Assembly (NCBI RefSeq): GCF_026343115.1
Contig: NZ_JAPEMC010000001.1
Span: 4,483,501-4,547,500 of the forward strand
DNA from: Streptomyces sp. NBC_00102
GTDB lineage: Bacteria > Actinomycetota > Actinomycetes > Streptomycetales > Streptomycetaceae
DNA length: 64,000 nucleotides
Reading direction: 5' to 3'
The notes below the pieces were generated by a model. The model was not told the origin of the DNA. It searched no databases and saw nothing but the letters and a program-made list of their open reading frames with translations. Each line of letters starts with the position of its first letter. Position 1 is the first letter of the stretch. The position numbers and the translations under genes are program-made. Positions 17,631 through 25,973 of this stretch are shown in pieces.

Positions 17631-17762
17631 GTCGAAGGACCCTGGCGGGAGCACGGGGCGGCGCGGCACACTTGCGGCGACGGCCCCGCGCGACCGCCGG
17701 TGCCGCGGCGCCCGGCGCGCGCGGTCATCGAGCATCATCGATCGACGACAGAGGAGAACGAC

Positions 17763-18359
17763 GTGGGGACCGTAACGCTCGGCGTTTCGATCGCGGTCCC
17801 GGAGCCCTTCGGCACCCTGCTCCAGCAGCGCCGGGCCGGCTTCGGGGACCCGGCCGCGCACGGCATCCCCACGCACATCACCCTGGTACCGCCGACCGAG
17901 GCGGAGGCCGGCGACGTGCCCGCCGTCGAGGCGCACCTCGCCAGGATCGCCGCAGACTGCCGGCCCTTTCCGATGCGGCTGAGCGGGACCGGAACCTTCC
18001 GCCCGCTCTCGCCCGTCGTCTACGTCCGGGTCGCCGAGGGTGCCTCCTCCTGCGCCTGGCTCCAGAAGCGGGTCCGTGACGCGTCCGGCCCGCTCACCCG
18101 CGAGCTCCAGTTCCCCTACCACCCGCACGTCACCGTCGCGCACTCCATCGACGAGGCCGCGATGGACCGGGCGTACGAGGAACTCGCCGCGTACGAGGCC
18201 GACTGGACCTGCACCTCCTTCGCGCTCTACGAACAGGGCGGCGACAGCGTCTGGCGCAAGATCAACGAGTTCCCGTTCGGCACGGGCGGCGGCACTCCCG
18301 CCGTTCCCGTCCAGAGCGGGTTCGCCGCGGACGAGCCCTCACTGCACGGCCTGTCCTGA
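17763..18359 (+). CDS. 2'-5' RNA ligase family protein (2H phosphoesterase)
   Basis: A 198-residue two-histidine phosphoesterase. The paired HxT motifs are visible as HITLVPP near residue 39 and HVTVAHSI near residue 122, giving the two catalytic His/Thr pairs. Family members act on 2',5'-linked or cyclic phosphates in RNA or nucleotides; the natural substrate here is unknown. The GTG at 17763 follows GAGGAG. The last about 30 residues are Gly/Pro-rich and look like a disordered tail. It follows trpS in the same direction, matching recalled Streptomyces gene order. Confidence 0.88.
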   Translation: MGTVTLGVSIAVPEPFGTLLQQRRAGFGDPAAHGIPTHITLVPPTEAEAGDVPAVEAHLARIAADCRPFPMRLSGTGTFRPLSPVVYVRVAEGASSCAWLQKRVRDASGPLTRELQFPYHPHVTVAHSIDEAAMDRAYEELAAYEADWTCTSFALYEQGGDSVWRKINEFPFGTGGGTPAVPVQSGFAADEPSLHGLS

Positions 18360-18511
18360 CCCGGGGCGTCGCGGGGGCGGCGTCGGGAACGCTTCCAGGC
18401 GGTTTCCCGGCCGGAGGGACAGTGGGCCGTTCGAGTGGGAAAATTTTCCACAGGTAAGGCCGACGGCATGCCGCCGTCCCGTCATCCGTCCCTGTCGCGG
18501 AGGTGGTCCGC

Positions 18512-19048
18512 GTGGTCCCGCTCTCCAGCCGTGAACGCCAGATACTGGCGCAACTGGAAGCCTCGCTCGCCCGGGACTTCCCGGACGATCCCGCGGTCCA
18601 GTTCGGGCGCGACGTCGAGGGCGAGCGTGATGTCCGGGGCGAGCGCGACACTCTGGAGAAGCCGCCGGGGGAGGACCCCGGCGGTTCCGGCAGCCCCGGG
18701 AAGCCCCCGGCCTCCGGCAGGGAGCGCCACCGCAGGAGGGGCCCCGCCGGCCGGGAACCCCTCGCCGAAGAGCCCCCGGCGCCCCCGCCGCCTTCGGCCC
18801 CGCGTGGTCCCGCACCCGACGGGCTCGCCGACGTCCCGGGTGCCCCGCACCGCCCCGGCCCGTTCGGCCGGCTGATCCGGTCCCGCCGGACGTTCGCCCT
18901 GCTGGCCGTCGTCTCGTTCGTCCTGCTGGGCACCGGCATGGTCACCGGGAACCTCTGGGTGGTGGTCGCCTTCGTGGTGACCTGGGCGGCGACCTTCCTC
19001 ATCGGCGCGGCCCGGATGCTCTCCTGGTCCCGCAGACAGGGGTACTGA
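18512..19048 (+). CDS. DUF3040 membrane protein
   Basis: A 178-residue protein opening VPLSSRERQILAQLEASLAR, the hallmark of DUF3040. A long Gly/Pro/Arg-rich and probably disordered segment follows (about 30-120). Near the C-terminus are two adjacent membrane spans, FALLAVVSFVLLGTGMVTG and LWVVVAFVVTWAATFLIGAA, then a basic tail. The GTG at 18512 is chosen over the GTG nine bases earlier because GGAGG lies at a proper distance from it. The family is common and uncharacterised in actinobacteria. Confidence 0.83.
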   Translation: MVPLSSRERQILAQLEASLARDFPDDPAVQFGRDVEGERDVRGERDTLEKPPGEDPGGSGSPGKPPASGRERHRRRGPAGREPLAEEPPAPPPPSAPRGPAPDGLADVPGAPHRPGPFGRLIRSRRTFALLAVVSFVLLGTGMVTGNLWVVVAFVVTWAATFLIGAARMLSWSRRQGY

Positions 19049-19081
19049 CCCCGTACCCGGCCCCCGTGCTCCGCCCCGCCC

Positions 19082-19852
19082 TCAGCCCGCCCGGTCCGCG
19101 GCGGGGAGCCGGCGGAAGAGCGGACGCGGCACATGGCGCAGGACCGACATCACCACCCGCAGCGCGCCGGGCACCCACACCGTCTCCGAGCCCCGCCGCA
19201 GCCCCGTGACGATCGCGTCCGCGACCTCCTCCGGGGTGGTCTCCAGGGGTGACCCGGGCGCTCCCGCCGCACGCGCGTTCCGTACGGCCCCGGGGCGCAC
19301 CACCAGCACCTGCACCCCGGTGCCGTGCAGTGCGTCGCCCAGCCCCTGCGCGAACACGTCCAGGCCCGCCTTGCTGGAGCCGTAGATGAAGTCCTCGCGG
19401 CGGGCGCGCTCGGCGGCGACCGAGGAGAGCACCACCAGCGAACCGTGGCCCTGCGCCTGGAGCGCGCCCGCGCACACCAGACCGGCGGAGACCGCCCCCA
19501 CGTAGTTGGTACGGGCGACGAGCGCGGCGGCCGCCGGGTCGTCCTCGTCGCGCGCCTGGTCGCCCGAGACGCCGAAGGCCAGCAGCACCGCGTCCACGTC
19601 CCCCTCCGCGAACACCTTGCCGAGCACCTGCTCGTGCGCCTCCGGGTCCAGCGCGTCGAACTCCACCGTGGAGACCTGGGCGCCCAGCTCCCGCAGTTCG
19701 TCGGCGGCCGCCTCCAGCGCGGCCGACGGCCGGCCCGCGAGACGGACGGTCCTGGTGCGCAGGCCGATCAGCCGGCGCGCGGTGGCCAGTCCGATCTCCG
19801 AGGTGCCGCCGAGGACGAGCAGGGACTGCGGGGCACCGAAGGCGTCCTTCAC
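19082..19852 (-). CDS. dprE2: Decaprenylphospho-beta-D-erythro-pentofuranosid-2-ulose reductase (DprE2)
   Basis: Short-chain dehydrogenase of 256 residues. The NAD-binding motif is LLVLGGTSEIGLATARRLIG and the catalytic Tyr/Lys pair is in YGSSKAGLDVFAQG, preceded by VVLSSVAAERAR. In mycobacteria DprE2 completes the epimerisation of polyprenyl-phospho-ribose to the arabinose form by reducing the 2-keto intermediate made by DprE1. The DprE1-like gene lies directly upstream on the same strand, 70 bp away, which supports the assignment. The product would be a polyprenyl-phospho-arabinose donor; which Streptomyces polymer uses it is unknown. Confidence 0.88.
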   Translation of the reverse strand: MKDAFGAPQSLLVLGGTSEIGLATARRLIGLRTRTVRLAGRPSAALEAAADELRELGAQVSTVEFDALDPEAHEQVLGKVFAEGDVDAVLLAFGVSGDQARDEDDPAAAALVARTNYVGAVSAGLVCAGALQAQGHGSLVVLSSVAAERARREDFIYGSSKAGLDVFAQGLGDALHGTGVQVLVVRPGAVRNARAAGAPGSPLETTPEEVADAIVTGLRRGSETVWVPGALRVVMSVLRHVPRPLFRRLPAADRAG

Positions 19853-19922
19853 GGGAACACTCCTGGCTGGCGGGGTTGCGTGGGGAAGGGTTCTGGTTGC
19901 TTCTCGCGGGGCGTCGGGCGCC

Positions 19923-21278
19923 TCAGAGCCCGAGCCGGCGGGCGAGGTCGGAGCGGAACGCGCCGGTGGGGTCGGTCTCCGCCCGCAGCGCGCGGAACTC
20001 CGCCACCCGGGGGTACATCACGGTCAGCAGTTCCGGCCGCAGCCGGGAGTCCCGGGCCAGGCCGACGCGCCCCCCGGCTGCGGCCACCTCGTCGTCCAGC
20101 CCGTCCAGGAAGCGGCCGATGCCCGGCAGCCCGGCCGGTAGGTCCAGGGCGAGGCACCAGCCGGGCGCCGGGAACGACAGCCAGCCGGGCCCGTTCGCGC
20201 CGAGCCGTTCGAGCACCGCGACCGAGGACGGGCAGGCCCGGGTGGAGAGCCGGCGCACCACCCGGTGCAGGGTCTCCTCGCGGCCCGGGCCGACCGTGAA
20301 CTGGTAGCGCACGAAGCCGCCCCGCCCGGCCGGCGAGGGCGTCCGGGGCAGTGCGTCGGGGGAGCGGAAGAACGCGTCGAAACTCCGCAGCACTCCGGTG
20401 GCGGCGCGGGGCGCCGCCCGGTGGCGCACCTCGTTGACCAGCCCCATCGCGGTGCGGCCGAGCAGGCTCGTCGGCGCGAAGGCGGGTACGGCCGGCAGCG
20501 GCGGCAGCAGCGCGGGCGCACCCAGTGGGGCCCGCCGGTCGCGCACGGGCAGCGCGTCGAGCGGGGCGTGCACGCCCCTCACCAGTACCGAGCGGCCGGT
20601 GGCCCGCCCGCGCGCCATCAGGTCGATCCAGGCGCTCTCGTAGGGCAGACGGGTGCCGTACCCCGCCATCCGGGCGAGCAGATCGTCGAGGTCCGCCGCC
20701 CGCTCGGTCGCCGCGGCGATGAGCGAGGTGGCGATCCGGCGGCAGCGCAGGGTGGCGGCGAGCACGATCCCGGTCAGCCCCAGACCGCCCGCCGTCGCCT
20801 CGAAGAGCGGGGAGCCCGGCAGCACCGTGACGACCGAGCCGTCCGCCGTCAGCAGTTCCAGCGACGTCACGTGCCGGGTGAAGGAACCGGCCGTGCGGTG
20901 GTCGTGGCCGTGCACGTCGGAGCCGATGGCCCCGCCCACGGTGATCCGGCGGTCGCCGGGCACCACCGGGAGGTACCAGCCGGATGGCCGCAGTGTTTCG
21001 GCCAGCCGGTCCAGCCGCGTCCCCGCCTCGCAGACGACGGTGCCGGTGGCCGCGTCGAAGGAGCGGACCCGGTCCAGCGCGCCCATGTCGAGCACGGAGC
21101 CGCCGGCGTTCTGCGCCGCGTCCCCCGGTGCGCGCCCGAGTCCCCGGGCGATCGCGCCCCGGGGCCCGCGCCCGCGCACGACGTCGGCCGCCTCCTCGTA
21201 CGTACGCGGACGAAACCGTACGGCGGTGGTCGGGGCGGTGCGGCCGGAGCCGCTCAGGGTCACCGTGTCGACGGACAT
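19923..21278 (-). CDS. dprE1: FAD-dependent decaprenylphospho-beta-D-ribose 2-oxidase (DprE1)
   Basis: Flavoprotein of 451 residues (vanillyl-alcohol-oxidase fold) that oxidises the 2'-hydroxyl of polyprenyl-phospho-ribose. Landmarks: ARGLGRAPGDAAQNAGG, VPGDRRITVGGAIGSDVHGH with DHRTAGSFTRHV for FAD binding, and the C-terminal MYPRVAEFRALRAETDP. M. tuberculosis DprE1 has GRSYGD where this protein has GRAPGD. Aligned by eye, the benzothiazinone-reactive Cys387 corresponds to Ala377 here (GWCLALDLP). It is the first gene of a two-gene operon with dprE2 and divergent from the YihY gene. An ATG at 21276-21278 starts it. Confidence 0.88.
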   Translation of the reverse strand: MSVDTVTLSGSGRTAPTTAVRFRPRTYEEAADVVRGRGPRGAIARGLGRAPGDAAQNAGGSVLDMGALDRVRSFDAATGTVVCEAGTRLDRLAETLRPSGWYLPVVPGDRRITVGGAIGSDVHGHDHRTAGSFTRHVTSLELLTADGSVVTVLPGSPLFEATAGGLGLTGIVLAATLRCRRIATSLIAAATERAADLDDLLARMAGYGTRLPYESAWIDLMARGRATGRSVLVRGVHAPLDALPVRDRRAPLGAPALLPPLPAVPAFAPTSLLGRTAMGLVNEVRHRAAPRAATGVLRSFDAFFRSPDALPRTPSPAGRGGFVRYQFTVGPGREETLHRVVRRLSTRACPSSVAVLERLGANGPGWLSFPAPGWCLALDLPAGLPGIGRFLDGLDDEVAAAGGRVGLARDSRLRPELLTVMYPRVAEFRALRAETDPTGAFRSDLARRLGL

Positions 21279-21448
21279 GCGGATGACCGTATCGCCCGAG
21301 AAAACCCCTTTGGGGCATTTATTACAGTGCTCACCGGAATGGGTGACGGAGCGAGTGTCAGCACCGCCGGGCGTCGAACTTCTCCCGCCGCACGGAAGTG
21401 TGCGTCCCGTCCACAGGTTTCCCGGGTCCCGGAGGGTACGCGTACGTC

Positions 21449-22414
21449 ATGGACTGGCTGAAGAAACTTCCCGTGGTCGGCCCCCCGCTCGCCCGGCTGA
21501 TGGAGACGCACGCCTGGCGCTCCTACGAGACGCTGGAGCGGGAGCACTGGGCACGGCTCGCGGCGGCCATCACCTTCATCAGCTTCCTGGCGCTCTTCCC
21601 GCTGATCGCGGTCGGCGCCGCCATCGGCGCCGCGCTCCTGACCGACGACCAGCTCGACACGATCGAGCGGAAGACCGCCGAGCAGGTGCCCGGCATCTCC
21701 GACCAGCTCGGCATCGACAACCTCGTCGCGCACGCCGGGACGGTCGGGGTCGTCGCCGGTGCGCTGCTGCTCTTCACCGGAGTCGGCTGGGTCGGCTCGC
21801 TCCGCGACTGTCTGCGCGCGGTCTGGGGGATCGACGACCAGCCCGAAGGCAACCCGGTCGTCCGCAAGCTCAAGGACGCCGTCCTGCTGGTGGGCCTCGG
21901 CGGCGCCGCGCTGCTGACGCTCGTCCTCTCCTCCGTGGGCTCCGTCGCCGTCGGCTGGACCGCGGACCGGATCGGCATCCCCGAGGACGGCGCGGGCGGG
22001 CTGCTGCTCCAGACCGCCGCCATCGCGGTCGCGGTGGTGGCCAACTTCCTGCTGCTGCTCTACCTGCTGACCCTGCTCCCCGGAGTGGAGCCGCCGCGCC
22101 GCAGGCTGGTGGTGGCCTGCCTGGTCGGCGCGGTCGGCTTCGAACTCCTCAAGCTGCTGCTCGGCAGCTACATGAGCGGCGTCGCGTCCAAGAGCATGTA
22201 CGGCGCCTTCGGCGTGCCCATCGCGCTGCTCCTCTGGATCAACTTCACCGCCAAGCTGCTGCTGGTCTGCGCCGCCTGGACCGCCACCGGCAGCAAGGAG
22301 GAGGACGCGAAGAGGGAAGCGGCGGAAGCGGCCGAGGCGGCGGACGAGGCGGGCGGCGGCCCGGACGGGCCGGCCGCTACGGGCGGGGGCGGCGCAGCGG
22401 CCACCGGCGGTTGA
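21449..22414 (+). CDS. YihY/virulence factor BrkB family membrane protein
   Basis: Integral membrane protein of 321 residues with about six spans, opening after an amphipathic head at LAAAITFISFLALFPLIAVGAA, the most conserved BrkB segment. The C-terminal tail is Glu/Ala then Gly-rich and cytoplasmic. YihY was once thought to be RNase BN but is not; function remains unproven. The ATG at 21449 has GGAGGG about 12 bases upstream. Its 3' end overlaps the end of the convergent dacA gene by 38 bp. Confidence 0.87.
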   Translation: MDWLKKLPVVGPPLARLMETHAWRSYETLEREHWARLAAAITFISFLALFPLIAVGAAIGAALLTDDQLDTIERKTAEQVPGISDQLGIDNLVAHAGTVGVVAGALLLFTGVGWVGSLRDCLRAVWGIDDQPEGNPVVRKLKDAVLLVGLGGAALLTLVLSSVGSVAVGWTADRIGIPEDGAGGLLLQTAAIAVAVVANFLLLLYLLTLLPGVEPPRRRLVVACLVGAVGFELLKLLLGSYMSGVASKSMYGAFGVPIALLLWINFTAKLLLVCAAWTATGSKEEDAKREAAEAAEAADEAGGGPDGPAATGGGGAAATGG

Positions 22415-23690
22415 CCAGGAACACTCCGGCCGCGAGCACCACCAGCACCCCGCCGATCAGGGCCAGGGCGATGCCGACACCACCGGAGGACGCCTCGTTG
22501 CGGGCGGCCGCCTTCGCCGCGGTCTTCTGCGGCTTCGCCCCGGCGGCGGCCTGGGGACCCTTGCCCGTGGCGCTGCCGGTGTCGGTCCCGCCGTCCGTGG
22601 CGCTGCCGGTGTCCGCCGACTTCGGCGGCACCAGCTCGCCGACCGGGGTCACCTTGCCGCTCGCCGCGAAGCCCCAGTCCAGCAGCGAGGCCGCCTCCTT
22701 GTAGACGGCGTGGCTCGCGTCCGAGGACGGGTTCATGACGGTGACCAGCAGCACCCGCCCGTCGCGCTCGGCGATCCCGGTGAAGGTGTTGCCCGCGTGG
22801 CTGGTGTAGCCGTTCTTTACGCCCGCGATGCCCTTGTACGGCGAGATGCCCGCGTCACCGGTGAGCAGCCGGTTGGTGTTCTGGATCTCGAAGGTCTCGC
22901 GCTTGCCGTCGTCCTTCTCCTCGCCCGGGAAGTCGGCCGACGCGGTCGCCGCGTACTCGCGGAAGTCCTTCTTCTGCATCCCGCTGCGGGCGAAGAGCGT
23001 GAGGTCGTACGCGCTGGACACCTGGTTCTCGGCGTCGTAGCCGTCCGGCGTGACCACGGTGGTGTCGAGGGCCTGGAGCTCGACGGCGTGCTCCTGCATC
23101 GCGGTCACGGTGTTCGCGACGGCGGTCTTCTCGTCCACCTCGGCGCCCGCACCTGCCTGCTGGGCGCCGTACATCGAGGCGAGTACGTGCACCGCGTCGT
23201 TGCCGGAGCGCAGGAAGACGCCGAGCCAGAGGTCGTGGACCGTATAGGTCTGGTCCTCCTTGACGCCCACCAGGCTGCTGCCGTCGCCGAGGTCCGCGAG
23301 TTCGGCGTCGGTGACCTTGTGGGTCGTCGAGGAGGGCTGGAGCGCCGGAAGCACGGTGTCCGCGAAGAGCATCTTCAGCGTGGACGCCGGCGGCAGCCGC
23401 CAGTGGGAGTTGTGCGCCGCGAGGACGTCCCCGCTCTCGGCGTCCGCGACGATCCAGGAGCGGCCGGTCAGCTCCGCGGGAAGCACGGGGGCGCCCGGCC
23501 CCAGGTTCACCTGGGTGCCCTCCTTCGCGAGCTGCGGTCCGCCGACGCTCGACATCGGCAGGACGGGCCGCGGCTGCTTGTCGTCGCTCTTGTCCTTGTC
23601 CGCCGCGAAGGCCGGCGCGGGACCAAAGACAAAAGCGGACATCAAGGTGGCGCAGATGGCTGTCAGTACGGTCTTTTTCAGAGCAGGCAC
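22377..23690 (-). CDS. dacA: D-alanyl-D-alanine carboxypeptidase (PBP5-like, S11)
   Basis: Membrane-anchored penicillin-binding protein trimming the terminal D-Ala of peptidoglycan stem peptides; 437 residues. It has a signal peptide (KKTVLTAICATLMSAFVFGPAPAFA), the SxxK serine at Ser103 with Lys106 in PASTLKMLF, and SGN at 162-164. The third motif, usually KTG, is KNG at 292-294 in GVKNGYTSHAGNTF. A Thr/Ala/Gly-rich linker leads to a C-terminal span (GIALALIGGVLVVLAAGVFLV) and a basic tail. The start is GTG (complement of 23688-23690); no strong ribosome site is visible. The recalled orthologue is SCO4847. Confidence 0.9.
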   Translation of the reverse strand: MPALKKTVLTAICATLMSAFVFGPAPAFAADKDKSDDKQPRPVLPMSSVGGPQLAKEGTQVNLGPGAPVLPAELTGRSWIVADAESGDVLAAHNSHWRLPPASTLKMLFADTVLPALQPSSTTHKVTDAELADLGDGSSLVGVKEDQTYTVHDLWLGVFLRSGNDAVHVLASMYGAQQAGAGAEVDEKTAVANTVTAMQEHAVELQALDTTVVTPDGYDAENQVSSAYDLTLFARSGMQKKDFREYAATASADFPGEEKDDGKRETFEIQNTNRLLTGDAGISPYKGIAGVKNGYTSHAGNTFTGIAERDGRVLLVTVMNPSSDASHAVYKEAASLLDWGFAASGKVTPVGELVPPKSADTGSATDGGTDTGSATGKGPQAAAGAKPQKTAAKAAARNEASSGGVGIALALIGGVLVVLAAGVFLVNRRWPLRRPRP

Positions 23691-23919
23691 GGTCGGAAAC
23701 GTACAGGGCGTTCGTGCGGATGGGGACCCGGAGCCCCTGACCCGCCGTGCGTACCGCCAGGACAGCCCACCTCGGCCACGGGTACCGCCAGGAACGCCGA
23801 TCCTGGCGAATCGCCAGGATCGGGACACGCCCCGTTCCGCGGTCCGGACCGCCGGGGGAGCCGTCCGGGCCGGGGCACCCCCTGCGGGGGAACGGTAGCC
23901 GGGTGGCGATACTGGGTCC

Positions 23920-24165
23920 ATGAAGCTCAGCCGTCCCGTCTCCTGGTTCCTGCTCGTGTTCGGTGCGTGGTCCTGGGTGATCTGGGTAACTTTCGCCAAG
24001 AATCTGTGGCAGGACAGCAGCGGACTCGCCTTCGACGACGCGGGCGGTCCGACCGCCTACTTCTGGGTCCACCTGCTCCTCACCATCACCTCCTTCCTTC
24101 TGGGGACGGCCGTGGGCGTCATCGGGTTCCGGGGAATCCGGGCGCTGCGCACCGAGCGCTCGTAA
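23920..24165 (+). CDS. SCO4848 family small membrane protein
   Basis: An 81-residue protein with two membrane spans: VSWFLLVFGAWSWVIWVTFAKNL and a second around VHLLLTITSFLLGTAVGVIGF, with a basic tail (RGIRALRTERS). It matches a family known only from actinomycetes by the name SCO4848. The ATG at 23920 lies 230 bp from the divergent dacA start, as in S. coelicolor from memory. No function is known; envelope work beside dacA is a guess. Confidence 0.85.
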   Translation: MKLSRPVSWFLLVFGAWSWVIWVTFAKNLWQDSSGLAFDDAGGPTAYFWVHLLLTITSFLLGTAVGVIGFRGIRALRTERS

Positions 24166-24299
24166 GGTCTCCGGCCCGGATCGCGCCGGGCCGCTCCGCC
24201 GCAGTCGGGGGCCCTCTCGCCGGTGATCGCCGCACCCTTAGCATGCGGGGGCGGGCCGCGCCGCATACGAGGCGCGGCGGCACGGGGCGGGGAGTACCG

Positions 24300-25601
24300 G
24301 TGGTCGTGGTGTTCGCGGTGGTTCTGATCGTGGTGGTGGCGCTGCTGGCCGGCGTGCACCGCTATCTGTGGCGCCGGTTCGTCGGCGACACCACCGCCCC
24401 GGGGAGCGCGCTGCGGCGCGTCGGCACGGTCGCCGCCTTCGTACTGCCGCTGCTCAGCATCGGCGCGCTCGTCTCCGGCCAGGCCGGTGCGCCCTTTTGG
24501 CTGCAACAGGTGCTCGCCTGGCCCGGATACCTCTGGCTCGCCTGTCTGCTCTACCTGACGCTCGCACTGCTCGTCGGCGAGGCGGTCCGGCCGCTGCTCC
24601 GCCGGGCGCTCGACCGCCGCCGACCGGAGCGGGCGGCGCCGGCCGGGGGTACGACGGCGGCCGGGCGCACGTCGGTGGGCGCCCCTGCGGAGGAGCGCGC
24701 CGGGGCGCTCGTGCCGGCCGGCGCCCCGGTCCGTACGACCCCCGCAGCGGTCTCCGAGGCCCCCACCGCCGCCGCGACCTCGCGGCGCGTCTTCGTCGCG
24801 CGGGCGGTCGGCGGTGCGGCGGCCGTCGCCGGGTTCGGGACGGTCGGGTACGGCACCTACGGCGTGCTGCGCGGCCCCCGTACCAAGCGGATCACCGTGC
24901 CGCTGGCCAAACTGCCGCGCTCCGCGCACGGGTTCAGGATCGCGGTCGTCAGCGACATCCACCTCGGACCGATCCTCGGCCACGCCCACACCCGGCGCGT
25001 GGTCGACGCGGTCAACGCGACCCGGCCCGACCTGATCGCGGTCGTCGGTGACCTGGTGGACGGTTCGGTCGCGGATCTCGGTCACGCCGCCGAACCCCTG
25101 GCGGACCTGGAAGCCCGGTACGGCAGCTTCTTCGTCACCGGCAACCACGAGTACTTCTCCGGCGCCGCCGAGTGGGTCGACCACGTGCGCGAACTGGGGC
25201 TGCACCCGCTGGAGAACGCCCGGGTGGAGATCGACGGCTTCGACCTGGCCGGGGTCAACGACGTGGCCGGGGAGAGCGAGGGGCAGGGGCCCGACTTCGA
25301 CCGCGCGCTCGGCGACCGGGACCCGGCGCGGGCCGCCGTCCTCATGGCCCACCAGCCCGTCGTCATCGACGACGCCGTCGCGCACGGGGTGGACCTCCAG
25401 CTCTCCGGCCACACCCACGGCGGCCAGCTCTGGCCCGGCAATCTCGTCGCGGAACTCGCCAACCCGACCGTCGCCGGTCTCGAACGGTACGGCGACACCC
25501 AGCTCTACGTCTCGCGCGGTGCGGGCGCGTGGGGTCCGCCGGTCCGGGTCGGAGCGCCCTCCGACATCACCGTGGTGGAACTGGCCTCCCGGCAGGCATG
25601 A
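24300..25601 (+). CDS. Membrane-anchored metallophosphoesterase
   Basis: A 433-residue protein. The N-terminal half is membranous, starting VVVVFAVVLIVVVALLAGVH, with two more spans around AAFVLPLLSIGALVSG and YLWLACLLYLTLALLVG. An Ala-rich linker and a signal-like RRVFVARAVGGAAAVAGFGT segment follow. The C-terminal calcineurin-like domain has all metal motifs: DIHLGP (about 219), GDLVDG (about 250), GNHEY (about 281) and GHTHGGQLWPGN (about 370). This order suits a YkuE/YaeI-type enzyme acting at or outside the membrane on a lipid or phosphodiester; the substrate is unknown. The GTG at 24300 has GGGGAG at good spacing. Confidence 0.88.
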   Translation: MVVVFAVVLIVVVALLAGVHRYLWRRFVGDTTAPGSALRRVGTVAAFVLPLLSIGALVSGQAGAPFWLQQVLAWPGYLWLACLLYLTLALLVGEAVRPLLRRALDRRRPERAAPAGGTTAAGRTSVGAPAEERAGALVPAGAPVRTTPAAVSEAPTAAATSRRVFVARAVGGAAAVAGFGTVGYGTYGVLRGPRTKRITVPLAKLPRSAHGFRIAVVSDIHLGPILGHAHTRRVVDAVNATRPDLIAVVGDLVDGSVADLGHAAEPLADLEARYGSFFVTGNHEYFSGAAEWVDHVRELGLHPLENARVEIDGFDLAGVNDVAGESEGQGPDFDRALGDRDPARAAVLMAHQPVVIDDAVAHGVDLQLSGHTHGGQLWPGNLVAELANPTVAGLERYGDTQLYVSRGAGAWGPPVRVGAPSDITVVELASRQA

Positions 25602-25973
25602 CGCGTTCCCGATCCGTCCCTGATCCGCACCTTTTCGTGTGATCTCTCCGCTGTGTCCACCCGGTGGGGTTCTTCCTGGGTTCTCACCGGTGAAGTCCGT
25701 TGCGTGAAAGTCGATATGGCGATCCATCGGCACGCTCACCAACCCTCGCCCGCACCCGATTTTCGTCACTGCGCGTGATGGCTGTCCCACTCAATGGACA
25801 GGTGTGCCGGGGCTCTTGACGGCTTGGGGTTCAAGTGTCAATCAAAAGTCCATCGGTCACCCGTTTGGGCTTCCAGATGCGAAAATCGTGTGATTGAGTG
25901 AGCGCGAACATGCGGTGATGTGCGTGTATGGCGTGCGTTGACCGCAGTGGGGCTGGTAAGGGAGAGCACGGCA
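25602..25973. other. Intergenic region upstream of solute-binding protein gene
   Basis: This 372-bp region is less GC-rich than its surroundings and carries no convincing gene. TTGAC at 25816-25820 followed by GTCAA at 25836-25840 gives a short inverted repeat that could be a promoter -35 or an operator. No -10 box of good quality is at the right distance. A ribosome site AGGGAGAG precedes the next start. Confidence 0.4.
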
